A stretch of DNA of 64,000 nt from Streptomyces verrucosisporus (GTDB lineage: Bacteria > Actinomycetota > Actinomycetes > Streptomycetales > Streptomycetaceae): the NCBI RefSeq assembly GCF_017114865.1, contig NZ_JADEYH010000006.1, positions 62,001-126,000 on the forward strand, read 5' to 3'. The notes beneath the pieces are model-generated. The model searched no databases. It was not told the origin of the DNA and saw only the letters and a program-made list of their open reading frames with translations. Positions 28,652 through 37,323 of this stretch are shown one piece after another (the stretch's first letter is position 1; each line of letters opens with the position of its first letter). Position numbers and translations under genes: made by a program.

Positions 28652-31600
28652 CTCTTGGCTTCTTTCAGGTATTTCAAAATCAGCGCATCGATCTCCAGAG
28701 AATTATCGATGATCCGCTTGTCGACCAAGTTCTTGTAGTGTCGGGCGAAGTGGGTTACGTATTCTTTCGTCAGTTCGTCGGGAGGTGGCGGCCCCTTGAG
28801 GAACTTGAAATAGTATTCAAAGTCCTTCTTCGCCGCCAGGGTGAGATTCCTGGCATCCTCCTGGATCTGAGCGTCGGTGTTCTTGTTACCGTAGGTACGC
28901 CCTTCCTTGTGTATTCTATTAGGCAACATGACCGCCAGGGCATTATTGTAATGAGCCCTTCCATTGGGATCCTTCCGCGTACGCAGAACCGGCCCACCGA
29001 GCACTTCCTCCCGTTTTTTCTCAAGTTCTGCCTGGCTTCGCTCGGTCAGTTCCTCACCTGCCTCCTGGTCCAGGAGCTCCCGCAGTCGCGGATCTCTCGC
29101 CGCCGCTTCCTCCAGCTTCACCTTCTGGCTGTTCTTCGCCGCCAGAAAGACCGCGGCACCGGAGGGAATGTGGTCGGGCGTCAAATCGTCTTTCTTCTTT
29201 GCGCGCTGTCCCGGCCGGGGTATGCCGTCGCGCGGGATACGTGCTCCCTCCACATACGGGAGCGTCTCACCGATCTGCACGTACTGGTTCTTCGGGACAT
29301 CAAGAGGGTGGTCCTTGAGAAGCTTATCCAATTCCGGATTCAATGGTACGTCGACCTCACCCTCCCCCGCCGGCATTTCGGGGTTGAGGTGCGCCATGAT
29401 GGCGAACTTCTCCCGGCCCTGAATTTCCAATGCGGTGAGCCGGTACCAGGCGCGCATTCCCGCCAGCGTCGCCCGCATCACCTGGCGGTGCACCCCCCGG
29501 TCGAGCAAACGCTTCAGCCGGGGACGGACTCGCGCAACGATCCTCCGCAGTCTGTCCGTCTTCGACTCAGGGGAGTTCTCCCTCAGCCGTCGCCGCTCAT
29601 GCTGCCACCGCCTCTGTTCACCTGCTCTCCGCTGCTGTCGCCTCCGCTCCTGGCGGCGACGGCGCTGGTCGAGCAGGAGGTCGCGGCGACGGCGGTAGGC
29701 GTCGCGCATGCGGCGGGCGTTGTTGTCCAGGGAGCGGCCGAGGCGGCCGTCGCGGTCCTTGCGGTCCAGGGCCTGCTTGGCCCTGCGGATGCGGTTCCGG
29801 GCGGCCTTGACCGTCTGCTTCACTCGGTTCGCGGCACGGCTCTCCGGCAAGGGGCGGCGCCGGCGCGAGGTGGTGGGCCTCGTGCCCTCCGTCTCATGGC
29901 GCGGACGGGTCCGGGCACGGTCCTGGTCACCGTCCCGTCCGGTGTCCTGGGTGCGGCGGCCGGGCCGGTCCGTACGTGCGCGGTCGTCCGGGCGGGGGGT
30001 GTCGGGGCGGGACCGGGGCGAGTCCGGCCGCCGGATCGGGCGGGTCTGCGGGCGGGGCCGCTTCGGCTTGGCCGGCGGCTTGCGTGACATCTCCGCGTTC
30101 GCCCGGCGCGTGCGCTCCTGCGCCCTCCTCGCCTCCTCCTGCGGGTCCGGGCGCTTCTTCGGGTCGTGATCGTCCTTCGGCTTGTCCACCGTCGGCGGCC
30201 TGTCGGCGTCCCGCGGTTCGTCCTCGTCCTTGGCGCCTGGCTTCTTCTTTCCGAGGTTGGCCGCTACGCCCTTGAGCCGGTCGCCGACCTTGCCCACGTA
30301 CTTGCCGATGCCGCTGAGCAGTGCCTGGTAGGCCAACTCCAGCAGGGCCACCACGCCCGAGGCCACGGCCTTGGCGAACAGCACACCGGCGTTTCCGCCC
30401 TTGACGGCCTTGAGGTAGTCCATGAAGGCGCCGAAGGCCCGCAGGATCTCGCTCAGCGATTCCCAGGCCGCCTTGAAGGCGTCGATGATCGCCATCACCC
30501 AGCCGGCGCCGGGGATCAGCTTGGCGATGACCTTGGTGATGATGATCTCCCCGATGATGACGGGGAGTTGGGGGAGCGCGGCGTCCCACGCCTCCTTGGC
30601 CATCCGCTCCCTGCTGACACCCCCGCCGATCAGCTTGTCGAAGACGGCCTTGGGGAGCCCGAGGATCTCCTGGATCTTCTCGTTGAACCAGTTCCTGATC
30701 GCCGAGGTGACTTCCCGGAACAGATGGTTCCTGGCTCCGTCCTCGGCCGATGCCTTGGCGCCGCTGAGCCAGCCACCCGGGTCGGAGAGGATGTCGGCGG
30801 CGATCATCGCCCACTCGCCCAGGGCGCTGAGCAGGCCCATGGCGAAGTCCATGATGCCCTTGAGTGCGCTCCTGACGGCATCGACCGCCGCCCGGAGGCC
30901 CTCCATCAGGGCATCGAGGACGCCGCTGAGGATCTTGCCGATCTCGTCGAGCAGTTCGGTGACGACCCGCTTCAGCTCGTCCGCGATCCGGTTGACCAGG
31001 GCGATGGCCGCGTCCCTGATGCGGATGATGAGGGTCCGCAGCCGGTTCGCGATCTCCACGATCGCGTCGAGGAGGTCCTTGCCCAGCTGGACCAGGGCCT
31101 CGGTGAACTCCCTGAACTTGTCGACGATGAACTGCCGGGCCGCCTCGATCCAGCCGGTGACGGTGCCCTTGAAGTCCTTGATGAGGCTGGTGATCGCCTC
31201 GCGGGCGGCGTGGAAGAAGCCGACGATCGCGTTCTTCAGCTCGATGAGCTTGTCGCGGATCCAGTCGAACGCCCTGGAGAGCCAGTTGCCGGAGTCGCTC
31301 TTGGCCGTGTCGCGCTTGTTCCTGGCGTCGTCCTCGGCCTTGGTCCTCTCCTTGCCGATGTCCTCCTGCTTCTTCTTGCGGTGCTCCTCGGCGTCCTTGT
31401 CGGTCTGCTCCTCCCTCTCCCTGACGTCCTTGCGGATCTTCTCGGTCTTCTCGGTCTTCTTCGTGCCGAGGGAATCGAGTTCACCGTCCTGCTCCTTGCG
31501 CCACCGCTCACGGGAGGACTCCGCCTCGGCCCTGGTCTTCCGGCGTTCGGCGGCCTGCGTACGGGTGTTGCTCTCGACCTCGCCGCGGACCTGCCGCCTG

Positions 31601-32109
31601 TGGCGCTCCTGGGACTCCCGGAAGCCCCTGTCCTTGGCCTGCCGCTTGCCGGACATCTGTTTCTGTCCGTCGGTGAACGCGGTCTGGATCTGCGGTCCGC
31701 GCTCGTGCTCCGCCACCGCGGACACGGCCTCGGGCGGGATGCGTCCGCCCACGGACGGACCGCCGCCTCCGCCGGGGCCGCCCTGTCCCCCTCCGCGCCG
31801 GACCTTCGCGGTCAGGGTCTCCTCGGGCACATCGGGGTAGATCTGGGCCTCGCCCAGGGGGCGCCCGGCGTCGTCGCGTCCGGAGGCGTGGAGTTCCTGG
31901 CCTTTGGCGTCGAGTTCACCGCCCTGTTCGCCAGCGCGCCCGTCCGTCTCGCCCTGGAGGCCGACCCCTGGCGCCGTGCCGACGTCCGCCTGGGCGAGCA
32001 TCTCGTCCTCGGTGGGCAGGTCGAGGATCCACTGGACCACCGCGTCGGAGTCGATGAGGTCCTCGTCGGCTCCCAGGAAGTCGGCGACACCGTTGATCGC
32101 CCCCACCAC
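28648..32109 (-). CDS. eCIS-core effector, C-terminal part with putative nuclease toxin tip
   Basis: This frame continues the eCIS-core protein after a one-base shift near 32166; the first start inside it is GTG 32109 (1153 aa). Order: acidic linker; charged coiled-coil-like stretch (about residues 150-300); long amphipathic and hydrophobic helices (IRDKLIELKNAIVGFFHAA, LPVIIGEIIITKVIAKLIPG) suited to membrane contact; Arg/Pro-rich linker; then a lower-GC C-terminal module of roughly 300 residues. That module contains LTPDHIPSGAAVFLAAK, NNALAVMLPNRIHKEGRTYG and NKNTDAQIQEDARNLTLAAK, a D-H-x-P-S / N...H / TYGxxN pattern I associate with HNH-like nuclease tips of polymorphic toxins. Target and activity are inference. 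Coupled by ATGA to the candidate immunity gene. Confidence 0.65.
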   Translation of the reverse strand: MVGAINGVADFLGADEDLIDSDAVVQWILDLPTEDEMLAQADVGTAPGVGLQGETDGRAGEQGGELDAKGQELHASGRDDAGRPLGEAQIYPDVPEETLTAKVRRGGGQGGPGGGGGPSVGGRIPPEAVSAVAEHERGPQIQTAFTDGQKQMSGKRQAKDRGFRESQERHRRQVRGEVESNTRTQAAERRKTRAEAESSRERWRKEQDGELDSLGTKKTEKTEKIRKDVREREEQTDKDAEEHRKKKQEDIGKERTKAEDDARNKRDTAKSDSGNWLSRAFDWIRDKLIELKNAIVGFFHAAREAITSLIKDFKGTVTGWIEAARQFIVDKFREFTEALVQLGKDLLDAIVEIANRLRTLIIRIRDAAIALVNRIADELKRVVTELLDEIGKILSGVLDALMEGLRAAVDAVRSALKGIMDFAMGLLSALGEWAMIAADILSDPGGWLSGAKASAEDGARNHLFREVTSAIRNWFNEKIQEILGLPKAVFDKLIGGGVSRERMAKEAWDAALPQLPVIIGEIIITKVIAKLIPGAGWVMAIIDAFKAAWESLSEILRAFGAFMDYLKAVKGGNAGVLFAKAVASGVVALLELAYQALLSGIGKYVGKVGDRLKGVAANLGKKKPGAKDEDEPRDADRPPTVDKPKDDHDPKKRPDPQEEARRAQERTRRANAEMSRKPPAKPKRPRPQTRPIRRPDSPRSRPDTPRPDDRARTDRPGRRTQDTGRDGDQDRARTRPRHETEGTRPTTSRRRRPLPESRAANRVKQTVKAARNRIRRAKQALDRKDRDGRLGRSLDNNARRMRDAYRRRRDLLLDQRRRRQERRRQQRRAGEQRRWQHERRRLRENSPESKTDRLRRIVARVRPRLKRLLDRGVHRQVMRATLAGMRAWYRLTALEIQGREKFAIMAHLNPEMPAGEGEVDVPLNPELDKLLKDHPLDVPKNQYVQIGETLPYVEGARIPRDGIPRPGQRAKKKDDLTPDHIPSGAAVFLAAKNSQKVKLEEAAARDPRLRELLDQEAGEELTERSQAELEKKREEVLGGPVLRTRKDPNGRAHYNNALAVMLPNRIHKEGRTYGNKNTDAQIQEDARNLTLAAKKDFEYYFKFLKGPPPPDELTKEYVTHFARHYKNLVDKRIIDNSLEIDALILKYLKEAKR

Positions 32110-34958
32110 GAGCTGCGCCCCGCCCGCCAGAAGGCCTTCGAGGGTGCTGAGCTCCTCGATGTCCTCCCCGGAATCTCGCCCTCCGGAGCCTTGTCTCCCG
32201 TGACCTCGGCCTTCTCCTTCTCCGGAGCGTCGACCCGGGCGGCCGGGTCACCTGAGTACTGTCCCGGAGCCGAAGTCTTCGGCGCGCCGTGCAGGGTCTG
32301 CGGGGCGCCCGCGGGGCGTTCCGTCGTCGGCGGCGCGTCCTGGAGGGCCTGGTGCTCGTCACCGACCGTCTTGTCGACCGCGCCGTTCACTCCGCCCAGC
32401 GCTTCGAGTGCGCGGTGCGGTCTCAGCCCGGCGGCGGTGGACAGGCTGGCTTCCGGCGTCACCTTCGACAGGTTGGGGGCCGCGGGGTCCTTCTTCGGCC
32501 GGGACGAGGCGGTGGGGCGGGCACCGCCGCCCCCTCCCCCGCCGCCGCCCGATGCGCTACGGGTGCCGCCACCGCCGCTGACCGACCGTGAGGGCCTGGA
32601 TGTGGACCTCGGCGCGGGAGCGGGCTCGGGCCGGGGCGCCGGGGTCGGGGGCTCCCGCCGCTGCCGGGAGCCCGCCCCGTCCCCCGGCGTGGCGCCGGCG
32701 GTGGATCCGTCACCGCCGTCCGCGCCCGCGACATGAGTGTCCCGGGCCGGGGACGCCTCTGCCGGAGTGTCCGTGGCCGGTCCGGGAGCTGTCGTACCGA
32801 CGGCGCCGCCCCCTGGGGGCCCGCCCGAGGTACCCGCGCTCGGAGCCGTGGCGGTGGAGGACGCGGGGGACGTGCCGGAGGAGGTGTCGGTGCCGGAGGA
32901 CCCAGAATCTTCGGAATCCGTCGCTTCCTCCTTCGAGGCCCCCGTATCGGCCGTCTCGGGTCCCGGCCCCCTCTCCGGTTCGGTTTCCCGCTCCTCCTCC
33001 TGCTGCCGCGGGGCTTCTGGAGCCGCGGGACCGGGCTTCGGTTCAGGAGAGTCGGTGCGGTCGTCGGCGGTACCGGAGGTTTCGGAGGACGAAGGCCGCA
33101 AGTCGGCCTCCCGTCGACCCGGTGTCCAGGTGCCGAGGCCACGCGCCGTACGGTCACCGGCTTCGGCATCGGCCGCCGGGGAGACGGACGCGCCGCTGCC
33201 GGCGGGCAACGGTTCGGCGAGCCCGGTGTCTTCGGAAGCGGCCTCCTCGTCCCGCCTGGCCCGTACCTGTTCCGCCTTGATGGCGGGCGGTTCGGGGAAG
33301 CCCGGCATCCGCCCGCCGGTGCCCGAGCCGGGCATGCTCTCGTCTGCGGTCGGCACGCCGGAGACGTCCAGGTCGGTGGCGGGGAGGAAGTCCTCGGGTT
33401 TGAGTTCCACGTTCCACGCGCTGTCCCCGTCGGCGGCCCGCCCGTCCTCGAGCCCGTCGAGCACTCCGGGCTCACCGCTCGGGCCGGGTTCCAGGCCGAT
33501 CGGCTCGTCCTGTGTGAGCGCCGGCTCGTCCTGGGGCCGCTTTCCTTCCAGGGTGCTGCGGTCGCCCGGGTCGGCCGTCCTCAGCAGGGGGCCGGGTTCC
33601 ACGCCGGCCCGCCTGCCCTCGCGCGTGTCCCGCTTGTCCGCCCGGCCCGGTCGCTGCCCCGCGATCAGGGGCTCCACGGCTCCGGGCCGGTTCCTGGCCG
33701 CGGACTCCTCCTTGCTCACCGCGGGGGCACTGACTCGGGGCTCCTCGGAGCGGCCGCCCGTACCGCTGCCGTCCTGCTGCCGGGGCTGGGCGGCTCCGCC
33801 GCCCGGAGCCGTGTCCCGGCCGCCGCTCGTACCCGCCGTTCCCGGGCCTCCGCTGAAACTCCCCGAGCTCCCGGAGCTCCCGGCGGGCCGCCGTGCGCCC
33901 GGGCGGACCGCGTCCGTGCCGCTGCGGTCACGCCGTCGCCGGTCCAGCCGCTCCGGTGCGGTCCTCCCTTTCTCCTCCTGTCCGGTAGTCCCCTCGGTGT
34001 CCTGCCGCTCCTCGCCCGTCGGCTGTCCGTCGCTCCGGTCGTCGCGGGACCGCTCGTCCTCGGCCTGCTGCCTGCGGTCGGCGGCTCCGGCATCCTCCCG
34101 TTCCTCCTGCGGTAGTTCGGCCGCGTCCGGGACGGCCTCGGGGGCACCGAGCGCCTCCGGTGCGAGTGTGCCCTCGTCCTCGGTCTCCTCGACCAGCTCG
34201 ATCAGCCTGTCGAACTCCAAGGGGAGCAGGCGTGATTCCAGCCGGTCGAGAACGGCGTCCTGCATCTCGGAGGAGAACCGGGCGAGTTGCATGCGCACGC
34301 GCTTGGAGCGGTCCTGCGGGTCGCCGCGCAGCGAGCGCAGCACACCGTTGGTCAGACGGTCGAGCAGCATCGCCGGATCAAGTTGCTCCATGCGCCGCTG
34401 ATCGGCGTCGACCGTGGCGTAGCGCATCCAGCCCGGGGTGGCCCGGCCCTCCTCGACGCGCTCGGCCACCGCGCCGTTCGCCCCGCCGTCACGGAACGCG
34501 TCCTGCGCCGCCGTCTCCGCCTCGCGCTCCACCGTCTGCTGCGGCAGGCTCACCGAGCCCAGGTCGCGGCCGGCGCGCAGCGCGCCGAGGCCCTCGGGGT
34601 TCTGGACGGTGTGGAGCAGTTCGTGGGCGAGCAGGCGCATGCCGTCGGCGGCGCCCGGGTGGTACGCGCCCTCTCGGAAGAAGATGTCCTGGCCGACGGC
34701 GACGGCGTCCGCGCCGAGCAGGTCGGTGAGGGCGGCGGCGTCCCGGTCGGTGTGCAGGCGTACGCGGCCCAGGTCGTGGCCGAGCCGCTCCTCCAGCTCG
34801 CGGCGGACGCTCGCGTCGAGCGGCAGTCCGGCGCCGCCGACGATGTCCTTGGGCTCGGGCACGGGAGACTTGGCGCCGCGTTCCTTTCGCTCCCTGCGCC
34901 TACGGCGTTTGGCGTCCTGCGCCGAGCGGGTCTCCTGTGACGCGGTGTGCGAGCTCAT
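31812..34958 (-). CDS. eCIS-core (DUF4157) metalloprotease-like protein, N-terminal part (frameshifted)
   Basis: ATG 34958 begins the eCIS-core domain: GLPLDASVRRELEERLGHDLGRVRLHTD, DAVAVGQDIFFREGAYHPG and the zinc-protease signature HELLH at residues 112-116. DUF4157 proteins are a genetic hallmark of extracellular contractile injection loci and are thought to help load or process cargo. From about residue 270 to 930 the protein is a long disordered Pro/Ser/Gly/Glu linker with a glycine run. Near 32166 the credible sequence (EVTGDKAPEGEIPG) continues in another frame as EDIEELSTLEGLLAGG; adding one G to the G4 run restores one chain of about 2100 residues. As written, the frame ends at 31812 after about 118 wrong residues. 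Start overlaps the upstream stop (ATGA). Confidence 0.75.
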   Translation of the reverse strand: MSSHTASQETRSAQDAKRRRRRERKERGAKSPVPEPKDIVGGAGLPLDASVRRELEERLGHDLGRVRLHTDRDAAALTDLLGADAVAVGQDIFFREGAYHPGAADGMRLLAHELLHTVQNPEGLGALRAGRDLGSVSLPQQTVEREAETAAQDAFRDGGANGAVAERVEEGRATPGWMRYATVDADQRRMEQLDPAMLLDRLTNGVLRSLRGDPQDRSKRVRMQLARFSSEMQDAVLDRLESRLLPLEFDRLIELVEETEDEGTLAPEALGAPEAVPDAAELPQEEREDAGAADRRQQAEDERSRDDRSDGQPTGEERQDTEGTTGQEEKGRTAPERLDRRRRDRSGTDAVRPGARRPAGSSGSSGSFSGGPGTAGTSGGRDTAPGGGAAQPRQQDGSGTGGRSEEPRVSAPAVSKEESAARNRPGAVEPLIAGQRPGRADKRDTREGRRAGVEPGPLLRTADPGDRSTLEGKRPQDEPALTQDEPIGLEPGPSGEPGVLDGLEDGRAADGDSAWNVELKPEDFLPATDLDVSGVPTADESMPGSGTGGRMPGFPEPPAIKAEQVRARRDEEAASEDTGLAEPLPAGSGASVSPAADAEAGDRTARGLGTWTPGRREADLRPSSSETSGTADDRTDSPEPKPGPAAPEAPRQQEEERETEPERGPGPETADTGASKEEATDSEDSGSSGTDTSSGTSPASSTATAPSAGTSGGPPGGGAVGTTAPGPATDTPAEASPARDTHVAGADGGDGSTAGATPGDGAGSRQRREPPTPAPRPEPAPAPRSTSRPSRSVSGGGGTRSASGGGGGGGGGARPTASSRPKKDPAAPNLSKVTPEASLSTAAGLRPHRALEALGGVNGAVDKTVGDEHQALQDAPPTTERPAGAPQTLHGAPKTSAPGQYSGDPAARVDAPEKEKAEVTGDKAPEGEIPGRTSRSSAPSKAFWRAGRSSWWGRSTVSPTSWEPTRTSSTPTRWSSGSSTCPPRTRCSPRRTSARRQGSASRARRTGALANRAVNSTPKARNSTPPDATTPGAPWARPRSTPMCPRRP

Positions 34959-35323
34959 CGGCGCCCCCTCCCGTCCGCGGGCCCCGTCTCGCCACGTCCC
35001 GACAGACCCGCGTGCACCGCGCGTGCCAGCGCCTCGCCGAGGCGGGACGGCGAGGTGGTGGCGGGCAGCGGCGGCAGGCCGGACAGGGCCTCCAGGGCGC
35101 GCCCCCCGCCGTCCGCCGCCAGCGGTACGCCGCACTCCCGCACGAGCCGGGCCAGCTCCGCCTCGAACGCGGCCGTGCCCCGCTCCGGGTCAACCCTCGC
35201 GTCGAAGCCGTCGAGCACCAGCTCGCCGATGTCCACCCGGACCGCCGTGTCGCGGACTGTGTTGCGGGCCGTGTCGCGCACGGCGTCGTGCGCGGCGTGG
35301 CGCGGCGCCTCGTTCACACCCAT
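34955..35323 (-). CDS. Small eCIS-associated protein (122 aa)
   Basis: No characterised family. A central strand-rich segment (VDIGELVLDGFDARVDPERGTAAFEAELARLVRE) resembles small proteins found between the ATPase and DUF4157 genes in actinobacterial eCIS loci. Starts at ATG 35323 inside the end of the ATPase gene (10-bp overlap) and ends by ATGA overlap with the eCIS-core gene, so it is translated from the operon as a linker gene. No signal peptide. Confidence 0.6.
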   Translation of the reverse strand: MGVNEAPRHAAHDAVRDTARNTVRDTAVRVDIGELVLDGFDARVDPERGTAAFEAELARLVRECGVPLAADGGGRALEALSGLPPLPATTSPSRLGEALARAVHAGLSGRGETGPADGRGRR

Positions 35324-37317
35324 CCGCGGACCTCCGAGGGCGTCAGGGAGCGTTCCAGCTTCAGGTACTCGGTGCGCGCGGCGGCGAGCATGTGGCGCAT
35401 CCGCAGTACGTCCCCCTCCTCGGCGGCCAGGAAGGCCGCGGAGAGGGCGATGTTGCGGATCGAGCCGCCCGCGACCGTAAGCCGTGCCAGCAGCTCGGGA
35501 TCGATGTCCTTGACCGGGGCACTCCCGGGCAGCACCCGGCGCCAGATCTCGGCCCGTTCGGCCTCGCCGGGGAAGGGGAAGTCGACGACGAAGCGGATGC
35601 GGCGCATGAAGGCGGTGTCGAGCGCCTTCTTCATGTTGGTGGTCAGGATCGCCAGGCCCCGGTACGCCTCCATCCGCATCAGCAGGTAGGAGACCTCGAG
35701 GTTGGCGTAGCGGTCGTGGCTGTCCCTGACCTCGCTGCGCTTGCCGAACAGGGCGTCGGCCTCGTCGAACAGCAGCAGTGCGCCGCCGCGTTCGGCGGCG
35801 TCGAAGACGCGGCGCAGGTTCTTCTCGGTCTCGCCGATGTACTTGGATACGACCTGGGAGAGGTCGACGACGAACAGGTCGAGCTCCAGCTCGCGGGCCA
35901 TCACCTCGGCGGCCAGGGTCTTGCCGGTACCAGAACCGCCCGCGAACAGCGCCGTGACTCCCAGGCCCCGGCGCAGGGTGCGGGCGAAGCCCCACTCCTG
36001 GTGCACGGTGCCCCGCTGCCGTACATGGGCGACGATCTCGCGCAGGACGCGCGACTGGCGCTCGGGCAGTACCAGATCCTCCCAGCCCGCCTCCGGCTCG
36101 ATACGGCGGCCCAGTTCGTCCAGGCCGATGCGGGCCTCGGCGAGCCCGGCCCGCCAGGCCAGTCCGGAGACGTCCGCCCCGGCTGTCCCGTCCTGACCGG
36201 CCTGTCGGCGTACGGCCGCGGCGGCGGAGCGGACGATGTGCGGCGGCAGTGCGAACTGCGCCACCAGCCCGCGCAGTTGCCGTTCCCCGATCCGCGGTAC
36301 TCCGGCGAGGGCGTCGGCCCACAGACCGAGTTGCTCCTCCTCCCCCAGCGCCGGCACGGTGACGCGCTCGGCGCGCGTCCGCTCCGTCCGTCTCGGATCA
36401 GGGCTGGAGACGGCGAGCGGTACGGCGGCGGAGGCGGTGAACGCATCGACCGCGGCGTCCTGTTCGCGGTCCGGTGCGCCCGCCTCCAGCAGCAGGGCGG
36501 CGGGCAGCAGGATCGCCTCGCGCTGCCACAGCCGGGCGAGCCGGTCGCGTTCGGTGTGGTCGGTGGGCAGGTCCTCGGCGTTCAGGGCGTAGAGGCCGAG
36601 TCCGCAGGCGCGGGCGGCGGCCGCGGCGATGTCGTGGCGGCTGTGCCGGTCGCCGCCGGTGAGTTCCACTCTCGGCGGCGTACCGGGGCCGGCCCCGGCC
36701 CAGGCCGCGGCGACGCGGTCCGCGGCGTGTTCGAAGGAGGGCGGCAGTCCGTCGGGCGAGGTGGCTCGGGTGAGCATGCCGTGCAGCCGCGCGTCGAGGT
36801 ACGGGGAGCCGAGGAGGAAGTGCAGGACGCGTTCGTCCAGGCGGATCCGGGTGGTGGTCAGCCGGGTCTCGTCGTCGAGTTCGGCCAGGCGCCAGCGGCG
36901 CAGCGGTGCCACAGGGGTGAGGGCGCTCCAGTGGGGCTCGCCGAGGGCGGCGAGCGCGAGGGAGAAGGTGGGGTGGGTGCGTTCGGGATCGTCGCTCGCG
37001 GCGGCGCAGCGGCTGCCGGTGGTGGGCTCCAGTTCGGCGGCGGCCAGCAGCAGGACGATCTCGCGCTCGAAGGGGGTCAGTCCGAAGCAGCGGACGAGTG
37101 CGTCGAGCGCGGCGGGTTCCGAGGCGCCGGCCGGTTCGGAGGCACTCGTGGGTTCGGGAGTGTCCGTGGCCCCGTCGGCCGTCCCTCGGGCACGGGCGGC
37201 GTGGGCGTCGAGGCGGGCCAGGACGGCGCGCATGGCTGCGGCCAGCGCCGGGCCCTCGGCAGCGCCCGTCCTGCCGGCGGTGCCGTCCGTGTGCCTGTCC
37301 GCCCCCGTCGTCGTCAC
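35314..37317 (-). CDS. eCIS AAA+ ATPase (667 aa)
   Basis: AAA+ ATPase found in nearly all extracellular contractile injection clusters, likely acting in particle assembly or disassembly. A degenerate first module (residues 1-390) precedes the AAA core: Walker A GGSGTGKT at about 460-467, Walker B LLLFDEAD at about 514-521, then the conserved SEVRDSHDRYANLEVSYLLMRME and ILTTNMKKALDTAFMRRIRF segments with the arginine-finger region. Everything appears intact. Overlaps the next gene by 10 bp; the DUF4255 gene ends 6 bp upstream of its start. Confidence 0.87.
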   Translation of the reverse strand: MTTTGADRHTDGTAGRTGAAEGPALAAAMRAVLARLDAHAARARGTADGATDTPEPTSASEPAGASEPAALDALVRCFGLTPFEREIVLLLAAAELEPTTGSRCAAASDDPERTHPTFSLALAALGEPHWSALTPVAPLRRWRLAELDDETRLTTTRIRLDERVLHFLLGSPYLDARLHGMLTRATSPDGLPPSFEHAADRVAAAWAGAGPGTPPRVELTGGDRHSRHDIAAAAARACGLGLYALNAEDLPTDHTERDRLARLWQREAILLPAALLLEAGAPDREQDAAVDAFTASAAVPLAVSSPDPRRTERTRAERVTVPALGEEEQLGLWADALAGVPRIGERQLRGLVAQFALPPHIVRSAAAAVRRQAGQDGTAGADVSGLAWRAGLAEARIGLDELGRRIEPEAGWEDLVLPERQSRVLREIVAHVRQRGTVHQEWGFARTLRRGLGVTALFAGGSGTGKTLAAEVMARELELDLFVVDLSQVVSKYIGETEKNLRRVFDAAERGGALLLFDEADALFGKRSEVRDSHDRYANLEVSYLLMRMEAYRGLAILTTNMKKALDTAFMRRIRFVVDFPFPGEAERAEIWRRVLPGSAPVKDIDPELLARLTVAGGSIRNIALSAAFLAAEEGDVLRMRHMLAAARTEYLKLERSLTPSEVRGWV

Positions 37318-37323
37318 CTCGTC

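Noticed and set aside
32100..32210. Programmed frameshift as explanation for the eCIS-core break
   Set aside because: No clear slippery heptamer with downstream structure was seen; a simple one-base change in the G run is the plainer reading.
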